A stretch of DNA of 64,000 nucleotides, from assembly GCA_029851835.1 (NCBI GenBank), contig JARKVD010000034.1:1-64000 (forward strand), in the 5' to 3' direction. Origin of the DNA: Clostridium sp. (GTDB lineage: Bacteria; Bacillota; Clostridia; Clostridiales; Clostridiaceae). Under the pieces are notes generated by a model. The model was not told where the DNA came from and made no database searches. It was given only the letters and a program-made list of their open reading frames with translations. This document shows, one piece after another, positions 51,801-59,189 of the stretch (positions within the stretch are counted from its first letter, which is position 1; each line of letters starts with the position of its first letter). The position numbers and the translations under genes were made by a program.

Positions 51801-52598
51801 ATGCTTATCAAGGCAAATGAGGAACATAGATTCAAAATTATGGATTATTGTAAAGCAGAGCCATCTATAAACCTATTTATTATGGGTGATATAGAGAACT
51901 TTGGTTTTGATAGTAGTTTCCAAGATGTCTGGATGCAGGTTGTTGGAGAAAAATTGGTTGGAGTGGTGCTAAGGTACCACGACAACTTTATTATCTACAG
52001 TAAAGACTTGGATATAGACGTTGAGGAAGTAAATTGCCTTTTATCCAAAATGGATAGTAAGGTTATCAGTGGAAAGCTTTCTGTAATAAATCTTCTTTAT
52101 CCCTTAGTTGCAGAGAATTACAACAAAAAAGAAATGTTTTTCTGTGAACTTAAAGATGGAAGCTCTTTAAGAAAAGAAGAGACCGATATTGTGGTTGCTG
52201 AATATGAAGATGCTATGGAAATAGCAGAAGCTTATGGATTGATTAAAGAATTCAAAGGTATGTATTCAGATGACGTACAAGAAAGGTATAAGCAAATAAG
52301 TACCCGTATTAAAACTAAAGAGGGTATTCATATGTTTATGAAGGAAAATGGGAAAATTATAAGCCACGGTAATACTACAGCAGAAACAACTGTTGCAGGT
52401 ATGATTGGCGGAGTTTTCACTTTACCTGAATATAGAAACAACGGATTAGGCAGTAAGATGGTTGGAGCTTTGGCTTCAAGTCTTCTTTCAAGAGGAAAGT
52501 CTGCATGTCTATTCTTTAATAATCCTGATGCAGGAAAAATTTATTACAAATTAGGATTTAAAAACATTGATAAATGGGCAATTTTAGGGAGGAAATAA
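51801..52598 (+). CDS. GNAT-family N-acetyltransferase
   Basis: A 265-residue protein whose last 110 residues carry the acetyl-CoA fold: GGVFTLPEYRNNGLGSKMVG is motif A with the pyrophosphate-binding loop, and ACLFFNNPDAGKIYYKLGFK is the typical C-terminal segment. The first 140 residues form an unassigned N-terminal domain, as in two-domain GNATs. The acceptor is unknown. The ATG at 51801 has AGGAG 7 nt upstream; an in-frame ATG at 51774 lies inside the previous gene. It is sandwiched between the two SAM-hydrolase paralogues with 2-10 nt gaps. Confidence 0.85.
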   Translation: MLIKANEEHRFKIMDYCKAEPSINLFIMGDIENFGFDSSFQDVWMQVVGEKLVGVVLRYHDNFIIYSKDLDIDVEEVNCLLSKMDSKVISGKLSVINLLYPLVAENYNKKEMFFCELKDGSSLRKEETDIVVAEYEDAMEIAEAYGLIKEFKGMYSDDVQERYKQISTRIKTKEGIHMFMKENGKIISHGNTTAETTVAGMIGGVFTLPEYRNNGLGSKMVGALASSLLSRGKSACLFFNNPDAGKIYYKLGFKNIDKWAILGRK

Positions 52599-52600
52599 GA

Positions 52601-53446
52601 ATGAAGAAAATATTAGTTTTTCAAAGTGATTTTGGATTAGTTGACGGAGCAGTTGCAGCAATGTACGGAGTTGCACATGAAGTGAGTGAGGATTTAAGAT
52701 TATACAACTTAACTCATGACATAACACCATACAATATAAGTGAAGCATCTTATCGTTTATTCCAGGCAGTTGAGTATTGGCCAAAGGGTTCAGTATTCGT
52801 GTCTGTAGTAGACCCAGGTGTTGGTTCTAGCCGTAAGAGTGTAGTGGCTTTAACTAAGGATGGACATTACATTGTTACACCAGATAACGGAACTTTAACA
52901 CATTTAAAAAAATATGTTGGAATAGTTGCTGTTCGTGAAATAGAAGAAAGCAAGCACCGTCGTCAAAACACAGAGCATTCTTACACTTTCCACGGAAGAG
53001 ACGTATACGCATTCACTGGTGCTAAGCTTGCATCAGGATCAATAACTTTCGAGGAAGTTGGAGAAGAATTAAGCGTTGAGAATATAGTAGAAGTTGAGTT
53101 AGGTGAAATTGTTAAGACTGAAGGCGGAATTCAGGGAAGCATAGATATCCTTGATGTTCGTTTCGGAAGCTTATGGACTAACATAACTAGAGAAGACTTC
53201 TTATCGGTTGGATTTGAAGTAGGTGAAAAGGTTGAGGTTATTATTAAGAATGGACCAAACCTAGTTTATAACAACCTTGTATTTTATGGAAAATCTTTTG
53301 CGGATGTTCGTATAAGTGAACAAATAATCTATGTTAACTCATTATACAGAATGGCTTTAGCTATAAACCAAGGAAACTTTGCTAAAGCATACAGTGTTGG
53401 TACAGGAATCAACTGGACAATAGAATTTAGAAAAGTAAATAGATAA
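52601..53446 (+). CDS. SAM hydrolase / SAM hydroxide adenosyltransferase (DUF62), second paralogue
   Basis: A 281-residue homologue of the protein at 50948, sharing LVFQSDFGLVDGAVAAMYGV, SVVDPGVGSSRKSVVAL, VTPDNGTLTHLKKYVG, FHGRDVYAFTGAKLASG and RFGSLWTNITRED. Family motifs are intact in both copies, so both could be active. It keeps the D-G-A form after SDF typical of the family, where the first copy has K-E-G-A. The ATG at 52601 has GGGAGG about 7 nt upstream and follows the GNAT stop by 2 nt. A terminator follows, closing the operon. Confidence 0.88.
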   Translation: MKKILVFQSDFGLVDGAVAAMYGVAHEVSEDLRLYNLTHDITPYNISEASYRLFQAVEYWPKGSVFVSVVDPGVGSSRKSVVALTKDGHYIVTPDNGTLTHLKKYVGIVAVREIEESKHRRQNTEHSYTFHGRDVYAFTGAKLASGSITFEEVGEELSVENIVEVELGEIVKTEGGIQGSIDILDVRFGSLWTNITREDFLSVGFEVGEKVEVIIKNGPNLVYNNLVFYGKSFADVRISEQIIYVNSLYRMALAINQGNFAKAYSVGTGINWTIEFRKVNR

Positions 53447-53452
53447 TTTATA

Positions 53453-53483
53453 TGACGCCAATTAAATAGTTGGCGTCTTTTAT
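53453..53483 (+). terminator. Terminator of the ECF/SAM-hydrolase operon
   Basis: GACGCCAA pairs with TTGGCGTC around an 8-nt loop, followed by TTTTATT. Confidence 0.85.
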
Positions 53484-53485
53484 TA

Positions 53486-53530
53486 GGAAAAAATGAGAAG
53501 AGGAGCTGTATTATATTTAGCATCTCTTCC
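53486..53530 (-). terminator. Terminator of the ferredoxin operon (minus strand)
   Basis: On the minus strand GAAGAGATGCT pairs with AGCTCCTCTTC (mismatch and wobble) across an AT-rich loop, with a six-T run downstream. Confidence 0.6.
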
Positions 53531-53549
53531 CGTTTCAGGAATGGAGTTA

Positions 53550-54122
53550 TTAATTTAGTTTATCTTTAATGATACATATACCTTGGGTCATTGTTCCCAT
53601 TGGACAGTATACGCACCAGGATTTTGGCTTAAATAAAACCATAGTAATAACACCTAATAGGGTAGAGGTAACCATTAAGCTGTAAAAACCAAAAGCAAAT
53701 TGTGCAATCCAAGGAGTTATATTAGTTAAGTCAGTAAAATTCCAGGGAAGCTTAAAGGTCCAGAAAAGTGTAATCACTTCTTTTAAATTGTTAACTTTAT
53801 TAAATACTAAATAGGTACTGAAAAGCATGTTAGCAAACATAGTTAAAAAGAAAATTAGAAAACAGTATCTAAACCATTTTGATTTTAGAAATTTAGGCAT
53901 GGGTTTATTTCTTGAAAATTTTGTGCCGAGTAGAGCCAGGAGCTGACCTCTTCCGCAATAGCGATTGCAATAGGCTTTATTTTTATTAGTAAAGCTCATG
54001 ATTAAAGGAATAAAGAAGCATATTAGACCTATCCAGGCAAATAGAATGTTGAATAAACCTAAAATTAAGTAAATAGATGAAACTACCCACATGTAATCGA
54101 ACCAATATTTTTTCTTCTTCAT
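53550..54122 (-). CDS. NapH/CcoG-like membrane protein with 4Fe-4S-type cysteine motifs
   Basis: A 190-residue membrane protein with about four hydrophobic segments. It has two cysteine clusters, YCNRYCGRGQLLALLG near residue 50 and SWCVYCPMGTMTQG near residue 172, in the arrangement of NapH/NosR/CcoG proteins where such CxxxCP-like pairs sit at the membrane face. No C-terminal ferredoxin domain is present; a separate ferredoxin is encoded 2 nt upstream, so together they look like the split parts of an electron-transfer unit. The ATG at 54122 has GGAGG 7 nt upstream. The redox partner is unknown. Confidence 0.75.
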   Translation of the reverse strand: MKKKKYWFDYMWVVSSIYLILGLFNILFAWIGLICFFIPLIMSFTNKNKAYCNRYCGRGQLLALLGTKFSRNKPMPKFLKSKWFRYCFLIFFLTMFANMLFSTYLVFNKVNNLKEVITLFWTFKLPWNFTDLTNITPWIAQFAFGFYSLMVTSTLLGVITMVLFKPKSWCVYCPMGTMTQGICIIKDKLN

Positions 54123-54123
54123 G

Positions 54124-54333
54124 TTACACCTCCTCTTTCCTAATCTCAATGGTTGAAGCTGGACATGCTTTAGCGCATTTTGAACAGCCTACACATTTTG
54201 TAAAGTCAACTTCAGCATAAATACCTTTATAAATATGAATTGCTTCTAGGGGGCATTCTTTTTCACAAGCACCGCAAGCAACACAGTAGTTTGTGTCAAC
54301 ATAGGCTTTTTTCTTCATTTTAATATTAGTCAT
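54124..54333 (-). CDS. 2[4Fe-4S] ferredoxin
   Basis: A 69-residue ferredoxin with two complete cluster motifs, NYCVACGACEKECP and KCVGCSKCAKACP, each C-x2-C-x2-C-x3-CP. AGGAGG lies before the ATG. It ends 1 nt before the NapH-like gene on the same strand, implying co-translation and a shared role in electron transfer at the membrane. Confidence 0.88.
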   Translation of the reverse strand: MTNIKMKKKAYVDTNYCVACGACEKECPLEAIHIYKGIYAEVDFTKCVGCSKCAKACPASTIEIRKEEV

Positions 54334-54540
54334 ATATTCCTCCTATAAAGTATTTATTTTAGTTATGTTTAAATTATATATTTTAGTGAAAATTTTGTTT
54401 GTGATTAAGTCACATATGAATGATTTACACAATATAATAAAATCGATTTTAAAATGTTCAAAAATCATATATAATGTAGATAATGTTGGTAAATAATAAA
54501 AAATGTACATAAAGAAGAATTAATATTATGGAGGCATGTT

Positions 54541-54954
54541 ATGTTAGAATTTAAGTTTTTACATGGTGAGGATGAGTTTGTTTTAGGAGAAGATAATCTT
54601 ACTTATATAGATAATGAAGAGGTAGAAGACTTTGATTTAGAAGAAGTTATAGAGCTTTTAAATGAAACAACTGAAGAAGTTGATTTTGATTATGAGTATT
54701 TTGCTGATAAATGTGAAGAGTGTGGTGGAGGAAAAGCTGTAGACAAAAAGCATTATGGCTTTTTAGAGTATCACTTTTACATTTTCACTAAAGAGGGAAA
54801 GTATGTAATGAGTAATATAAGTAAGGAGTTTGAAAATATTTCGTATACCCAATTAGTAAAGGAAAAGAAAATAGATAATAGCTATATAGTATCAGTTTTA
54901 GTTTGTGAGGATTGTAAGACTTATAATATTGCTATAGAACAATGCGACATGTAA
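54541..54954 (+). CDS. Cys-rich small protein, 137 aa (possibly DUF3785)
   Basis: An acidic soluble protein with two CxxC motifs, CEECGGG near residue 60 and CEDCKTYNI near 123, plus a Cys near the C-terminus, suggesting a structural zinc site. FLEYHFYIFTKEGKYVMSNI and ISKEFENISYTQLVKEKKID recall the clostridial DUF3785 family, but I am not certain. GGAGG lies about 8 nt before the ATG. It is flanked by the divergent ferredoxin operon and by a MITE-like element that begins 2 nt after its stop codon. Confidence 0.72.
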   Translation: MLEFKFLHGEDEFVLGEDNLTYIDNEEVEDFDLEEVIELLNETTEEVDFDYEYFADKCEECGGGKAVDKKHYGFLEYHFYIFTKEGKYVMSNISKEFENISYTQLVKEKKIDNSYIVSVLVCEDCKTYNIAIEQCDM

Positions 54955-54955
54955 C

Positions 54956-55208
54956 TTTAGTTTAGAATGTCTGAATGTAGAATTTAGAATGTTGGAGGAA
55001 ATTGTTACAGAATTTCTTATGAATGATTCTGATTTTATCATTAAATTGAGAAACGAAAGTTTTGTAGAGAATATAATTTACTGATAAATGTAAAATAAGA
55101 ACTCCTGGTGGAGTTCTTATTTTTACATAGCAATAAAAAAATCAACGTTATCTGAATTTCAACCATCATTCTACATTCTTAATTTAAAATTCTACATTAC
55201 AATAAAGC
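54956..55208. repeat. MITE-like element with long imperfect terminal inverted repeats
   Basis: The left end (54956-55003: CTTTAG, AATGTAGAATTTAGAATGTTGG, GGAAATT) recurs inverted at the right end (55154-55208: GAATTTCAACCATCATTC and later TTCTACATT, then ATAAAG). The interior of about 150 nt has no ORF above 30 codons and includes a perfect hairpin at 55092-55123. It fills the whole gap between two genes. Confidence 0.55.
55092..55127. terminator. Perfect hairpin inside the MITE-like element
   Basis: AAAATAAGAACTCC and GGAGTTCTTATTTT pair perfectly over 14 bp around TGGT. With flanking A and T runs it can terminate transcription in both directions. Confidence 0.75.
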
Positions 55209-55314
55209 TTTGAAGGTGAAAGATGTTTGTAATATAAATAAATTTACATAATCTTCTTAGTGCATGTATAAAAAAACTAGACTTGTCAACAATCCCTAAT
55301 AGAGGAGGGATTGT

Positions 55315-55968
55315 ATGTTTGATAGAATTAAAAAAAATGCGAAATCATATATAATTTTTGTGTGTATAGGTATAATTGTCTTTTTACTTAGTTATACTGT
55401 TAGTATAAGTATTTTAAGAGGAAATGATGGCATTTTAGGTTTTCTTGGAAGTGCAAAGCAAACAAACACTTTAGCAGAAGATAATGTCATCATTAATAAG
55501 AATACAGAAATTAAATTTGTTCTTAATTATGAAAACTGTATAAATAAGGTTAAGGCAAGTGAAGCTTTGGATCAGCCAATAAATGTTGAACAGGATAAGC
55601 TTTTAGGATTAACGGAAAAGGAAGCAGAAAAGATTTTTTCTAGCTTTGGCTATAAGATTGATAAATTTTCAAGTGATGAAGTTGTATTTGAAAAAAGTAT
55701 CCCAGGGTTCAGCTATAATGATGATTCTTACTTTATAGGAGTAGCAGAAGATAATGTTGTTATTTATAAAAAAAATAATAATGATACTATGGAGATTGCT
55801 CAGGATAAGATCATAAACCCTAAGGGTGACGGAACTACTTACTTACAGGTAAAAGACATAGAAAACAGAGGTAATTTATTAAAAACCTTTTATGAAGGTA
55901 AGGCTGATTACCAGTTTTCAGATATACAAGAAGCTATTGAGTATGCTCAAGCTCTTTGTAGCACATAG
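55315..55968 (+). CDS. BofC-like membrane-anchored protein
   Basis: A 217-residue protein with one N-terminal helix (SYIIFVCIGIIVFLLSYTVS) and the rest outside. KFVLNYENCINKVKASEALD, LGLTEKEAEKIFSSFGYKID and DSYFIGVAEDNVVIYKKNNN resemble the intramembrane-signalling regulator BofC, which modulates SpoIVB during sigma K activation. The order bofC, ruvA, ruvB, queA, tgt, yajC, yrzE, secD is the Bacillus subtilis order, which supports the call. GAGGAGG lies before the ATG. It is closed by an 18-bp terminator, so it is not co-transcribed with ruvA. Confidence 0.72.
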   Translation: MFDRIKKNAKSYIIFVCIGIIVFLLSYTVSISILRGNDGILGFLGSAKQTNTLAEDNVIINKNTEIKFVLNYENCINKVKASEALDQPINVEQDKLLGLTEKEAEKIFSSFGYKIDKFSSDEVVFEKSIPGFSYNDDSYFIGVAEDNVVIYKKNNNDTMEIAQDKIINPKGDGTTYLQVKDIENRGNLLKTFYEGKADYQFSDIQEAIEYAQALCST

Positions 55969-55972
55969 TTTT

Positions 55973-56015
55973 AAACAAAAACCTAAGAACTGTATTCGTT
56001 CTTAGGTTTTTGTTT
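55973..56015 (+). terminator. Terminator of the BofC-like gene
   Basis: AAACAAAAACCTAAGAAC pairs perfectly with GTTCTTAGGTTTTTGTTT (18 bp) around a 7-nt loop. Confidence 0.9.
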
Positions 56016-56071
56016 GCTAAACTTTAATATAGTTTATATTGAATTGTTCGGGTATAGGTGGTAAAGTATAT

Positions 56072-56158
56072 AAAGGAAACTCATTATCAAAAACAGTGGA
56101 ATGAATGTTTATGAGTAAGTTCGAGGAACTAAATCAAAGATTTAGACTCTCACTTAAC
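56072..56158 (+). repeat. Dispersed two-hairpin element, copy 8a
   Basis: The 3' hairpin (56116-56156) has TAAGT/ACTTA, TC/TC, GAG/CTC and CTAAATC/GATTTAG around AAA. The 5' hairpin (from ACTCATT) carries an insertion in its right arm. A degenerate piece (about 56157-56190) follows. Confidence 0.82.
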
Positions 56159-56191
56159 TTCGCCTTAGCCAAATGTAAAATGCACGATGTG

Positions 56192-56232
56192 GAAGTTCTG
56201 CTTGCCAAATCATAGATTTGGAGCATCACTTC
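56192..56232 (+). repeat. Dispersed hairpin element, copy 8b
   Basis: A 3' unit alone: GAAGT/ACTTC, TC/TC, TGCT/AGCA and CCAAATC/GATTTGG around ATA. Both outer stems differ from 8a and 8c on both arms and still pair fully. Confidence 0.82.
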
Positions 56233-56244
56233 TTGAGGGGATAT

Positions 56245-56319
56245 AAGGAAACTCATTCTCAAAAACAGTCGAATGAGTAAGTTCGCCTTAGCCAAATGTA
56301 AAATTTGGAGGCTCACTTA
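56245..56319 (+). repeat. Dispersed two-hairpin element, copy 8c
   Basis: The 5' hairpin pairs ACTCATTC with GAATGAGT, a compensated change from ACTCCTTC/GAAGGAGT. The 3' unit has TAAGT/ACTTA, TC/TC, GCCT/AGGC and CCAAAT/ATTTGG. It ends 1 nt before the GGGAG that serves ruvA. Confidence 0.85.
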
Positions 56320-56336
56320 AGGGAGTAGGTGGTTTA

Positions 56337-56930
56337 ATGTACGAATACATAAAAGGGATTTTTAAGTCCATAGAAAAAGAATATATTGTTATAGAGTGTG
56401 GAAATATTGGATATAAAATTTTCACATCAGGAAGTACGATTTCAAATATGCCTTCTACGGAAAATGAAGTTAAAATCTTCACACATCAAATCGTTAGAGA
56501 GGATTTTATTGGATTGTATGGTTTTTTAACTAAAGAAGAAATAGAAATGTTTAATCTTCTTATAGCCATTAATGGAGTAGGGCCTAAGGCTGCTTTATCT
56601 TTAATGTCTATTGCTAGTGTTTCAAATCTTAAATATGCTATAATTACAGAAGATGAAAAGCTGATTGTAAAAGCACCTGGAATAGGAAAGAAAACAGCCC
56701 AAAGAATAATCCTTGAGCTTAAGGATAAGGTAGGAAAAGGTGAAGGTGTTCATGTGACATCTTTAGAAGAGCTTGTTGATGGACATAGTGAAAAGCTTGC
56801 AGAAGCGGTAGGAGCACTTATTGCTTTAGGATACTCTGATAAAGAGGCTGAAAAGGCAGTTGAAAAAGCTGATAAAACGAAGAACGTTGAAGAAATTATT
56901 AAAGAATGTTTAAGAATATTAATGGGATAA
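56337..56930 (+). CDS. ruvA: Holliday junction branch-migration protein RuvA
   Basis: Binds four-way junctions and loads RuvB for branch migration. [20 protein letters not shown] is the usual start, domain II has the helix-hairpin-helix pairs [18 protein letters not shown] and [19 protein letters not shown], and the C-terminal domain III ([18 protein letters not shown]) binds RuvB. The 197-residue length is normal. The ATG follows GGGAGTAGGTGG by a few nucleotides. Three repeat units fill its leader. ruvB follows after 19 nt. Confidence 0.95.
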   Translation: MYEYIKGIFKSIEKEYIVIECGNIGYKIFTSGSTISNMPSTENEVKIFTHQIVREDFIGLYGFLTKEEIEMFNLLIAINGVGPKAALSLMSIASVSNLKYAIITEDEKLIVKAPGIGKKTAQRIILELKDKVGKGEGVHVTSLEELVDGHSEKLAEAVGALIALGYSDKEAEKAVEKADKTKNVEEIIKECLRILMG

Positions 56931-56949
56931 TGTAGAACGGAGGGGTGTT

Positions 56950-57969
56950 ATGGACGATAGATTTATCACCTCTAATATAGTAGAGGAAGATTCAGATGTT
57001 GAATATTCCCTAAGACCCCAACGTCTTAAGGAATATATAGGCCAAGAAAAGGTTAAAAAGAAGCTGGATATATTTTTGAAGGCTGCAAAGATGAGAAATG
57101 AAGCGTTGGATCATGTGCTTTTATATGGACCTCCAGGACTGGGGAAAACTACTCTTGCTAATATAGTAGCTAAGGAAATGGGAGGAAATCTTAAGGTTAC
57201 ATCTGGACCGGCAATAGAAAGAGCTGGAGATTTAGCAGCTTTGTTAACTAATTTAAATGCTAATGATGTTTTGTTTATAGATGAGATCCATAGATTAAAT
57301 AGATCGGTTGAAGAGATTCTTTATCCTGCAATGGAGGATTATGCTCTCGATATTGTTATTGGTAAAGGAGCAGCAGCAAAATCTATAAGATTAGACTTGC
57401 CAAAGTTCACTTTAATAGGAGCAACAACGAGGGTTGGATTATTAACTGCACCCTTAAGAGATAGATTTGGAGTTATGTGTTCTATGGAATATTACACAGA
57501 GGAAGAACTTAAAGAAATTGTTATAAGGTCTTCAGATATTTTAGGAATTGAAATGGATGAAGCTGGTGCTTTATGTCTTGGTAAAAGATCAAGAGGAACG
57601 CCAAGAATTGCTAACAGGATTTTGAAAAGAGTCAGAGATTACTCTATGGTTAAAGGTGTGAGTAAGATTGATAAGGAAATCGTTGAGCAGGCTACAGAGT
57701 TATTGGAGATTGACTGCGAAGGTTTTGAACGTTTAGACAATAAAATATTAGAAGCTATCATTGATAATTTTGGTGGGGGGCCAGTTGGCCTTGAAACACT
57801 AGCCTATTTTATTGGAGAAGAGGTCAATACTATAGAGGATGTATACGAACCTTATTTAATTCAAAAGGGCTTTATAATTAGGACGCCAAGGGGAAGAGTG
57901 GCTGGACATAAGGCTTATGACCACTTAGGAAGAATTATTCCAGATCATATGGGGCAATTAAGATTTTAA
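56950..57969 (+). CDS. ruvB: Holliday junction branch-migration ATPase RuvB
   Basis: The AAA+ motor of the RuvAB complex. It shows [20 protein letters not shown] at the N-terminus, Walker [10 protein letters not shown], Walker [12 protein letters not shown], sensor 1 [12 protein letters not shown], and the C-terminal winged-helix segment (ENIL-type: [16 protein letters not shown]). The 339-residue length is standard. GGAGGGG lies 6 nt before the ATG. It is the second gene of ruvAB and is followed by queA, the conserved order in Bacillota. Confidence 0.96.
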   Translation: MDDRFITSNIVEEDSDVEYSLRPQRLKEYIGQEKVKKKLDIFLKAAKMRNEALDHVLLYGPPGLGKTTLANIVAKEMGGNLKVTSGPAIERAGDLAALLTNLNANDVLFIDEIHRLNRSVEEILYPAMEDYALDIVIGKGAAAKSIRLDLPKFTLIGATTRVGLLTAPLRDRFGVMCSMEYYTEEELKEIVIRSSDILGIEMDEAGALCLGKRSRGTPRIANRILKRVRDYSMVKGVSKIDKEIVEQATELLEIDCEGFERLDNKILEAIIDNFGGGPVGLETLAYFIGEEVNTIEDVYEPYLIQKGFIIRTPRGRVAGHKAYDHLGRIIPDHMGQLRF

Positions 57970-58013
57970 ATATGAGAAGTTAGGAAACAAAAGAAAGTAA
58001 AGGGGTGTCGGTT

Positions 58014-59039
58014 TTGAAGGTAAAAGATTTTTATTTTGATTTACCACATGAGTTAATTGCACAACATCCAGTGGAAAAAAGGGATGAATCACGATTAATG
58101 GTTCTAAATAAAAAGACAGGTGAATTAGAACATAAAGTGTTTAAAGATATAATTAACTACTTAAATCCAGGGGATTGTTTGGTTTTAAATGATACAAGAG
58201 TTATGCCAGCAAGATTATATGGGGCTAAAGAAGGATCTGGCGGTAAGATGGAATTTCTTCTTTTAAGAAGATATCCTGATGATGTTTGGGAAACTCTTGT
58301 TAAGCCAGGTAAAAGAGGAAAAGTAGGAGCTCGCTTTGTTTTTGGCAATGGAGAACTTACTGGAGAAATAGTTGAAGTTTTAGAAAATGGAAATAGAAAA
58401 ATTAAGTTTTTCTATGAGGGTATTTTTGAAGAAGTACTTGATAGGTTAGGAGAAATGCCATTACCTCCATATATAGAAGAAAAACTTGAAGATAGAGAGC
58501 GTTATCAAACAGTATATTCTAAAGAAGTCGGTTCAGCAGCAGCGCCAACAGCAGGACTTCATTTTACGAAGGAGCTTTTGGAGGAGATTAAAGCTAAAGG
58601 AATTAAGATTGCCTTTGTTACTCTTCATGTTGGACTTGGAACCTTTAGACCAGTTAAAGCAGAGAATATTGAAGAGCATGAGATGCATTCAGAGTTTTAC
58701 ATTTTAGATGAAGAGAATGCTGAAATAATAAATAATGCAAAGCAAAATGGTGGAAGGGTAATAGCAGTTGGTACTACTTCAAATAGGACTTTAGAGAGTA
58801 TTGCTTCCGAAGATGGAGTTGTTAAGTCACAAACAGGATATACAAGTATATTTATTTATCCAGGATATAAATTTAAGATAGTAGATGCTATTATTACTAA
58901 TTTCCATTTACCGGAGTCAACTTTAATTATGCTTATAAGTGCTTTCTCAACTAGAGAGATTGTGATGAATGCATATAAGACTGCAGTAGAAAACAAATAT
59001 AGATTCTTTAGCTTTGGAGACGCTATGTTTATTAATTAG
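58014..59039 (+). CDS. queA: S-adenosylmethionine:tRNA ribosyltransferase-isomerase
   Basis: Adds the ribosyl of SAM to preQ1 in tRNA to form epoxyqueuosine. [20 protein letters not shown] at the start, [24 protein letters not shown] and ATHNTS-type motif [11 protein letters not shown] are conserved. The TTG at 58014 is chosen because AAGGGG lies 8 nt upstream and the family begins here; a GTG at 58005 overlaps that site. The 341-residue length is normal. It forms the queuosine pair with tgt downstream, though about 150 nt and a repeat element separate them. Confidence 0.94.
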   Translation: MKVKDFYFDLPHELIAQHPVEKRDESRLMVLNKKTGELEHKVFKDIINYLNPGDCLVLNDTRVMPARLYGAKEGSGGKMEFLLLRRYPDDVWETLVKPGKRGKVGARFVFGNGELTGEIVEVLENGNRKIKFFYEGIFEEVLDRLGEMPLPPYIEEKLEDRERYQTVYSKEVGSAAAPTAGLHFTKELLEEIKAKGIKIAFVTLHVGLGTFRPVKAENIEEHEMHSEFYILDEENAEIINNAKQNGGRVIAVGTTSNRTLESIASEDGVVKSQTGYTSIFIYPGYKFKIVDAIITNFHLPESTLIMLISAFSTREIVMNAYKTAVENKYRFFSFGDAMFIN

Positions 59040-59082
59040 TGTGTATATCATAAAACTAAATTGAAGATTTGGAAAAAGAGAA

Positions 59083-59150
59083 ACTTATTTTCGAAAACAA
59101 TGAAATGAGTAAGCCCGAAGGACTAAATCAAAGATCTAGATTCTCACTTA
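59083..59150 (+). repeat. Dispersed two-hairpin element, copy 9
   Basis: The 5' hairpin pairs ACTTATTT (59083-59090) with AAATGAGT (59103-59110), another compensated variant. The 3' unit has TAAG/CTTA, GAA/TTC and CTAAATC/GATCTAG (one mismatch). A further degenerate inner hairpin (CTAAATT GAA GATTTGG) lies at about 59055-59071. It precedes tgt by 40 nt. Confidence 0.75.
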
Positions 59151-59189
59151 AGATTAACTTTGTTCAGAATAGGGAAGGACGATGTACAG

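Noticed and set aside
17087-59150. Recurrent palindromic repeats as a possible CRISPR array
   Set aside because: The copies are kilobases apart, lie in single intergenic gaps, and have no regular spacers or cas genes.
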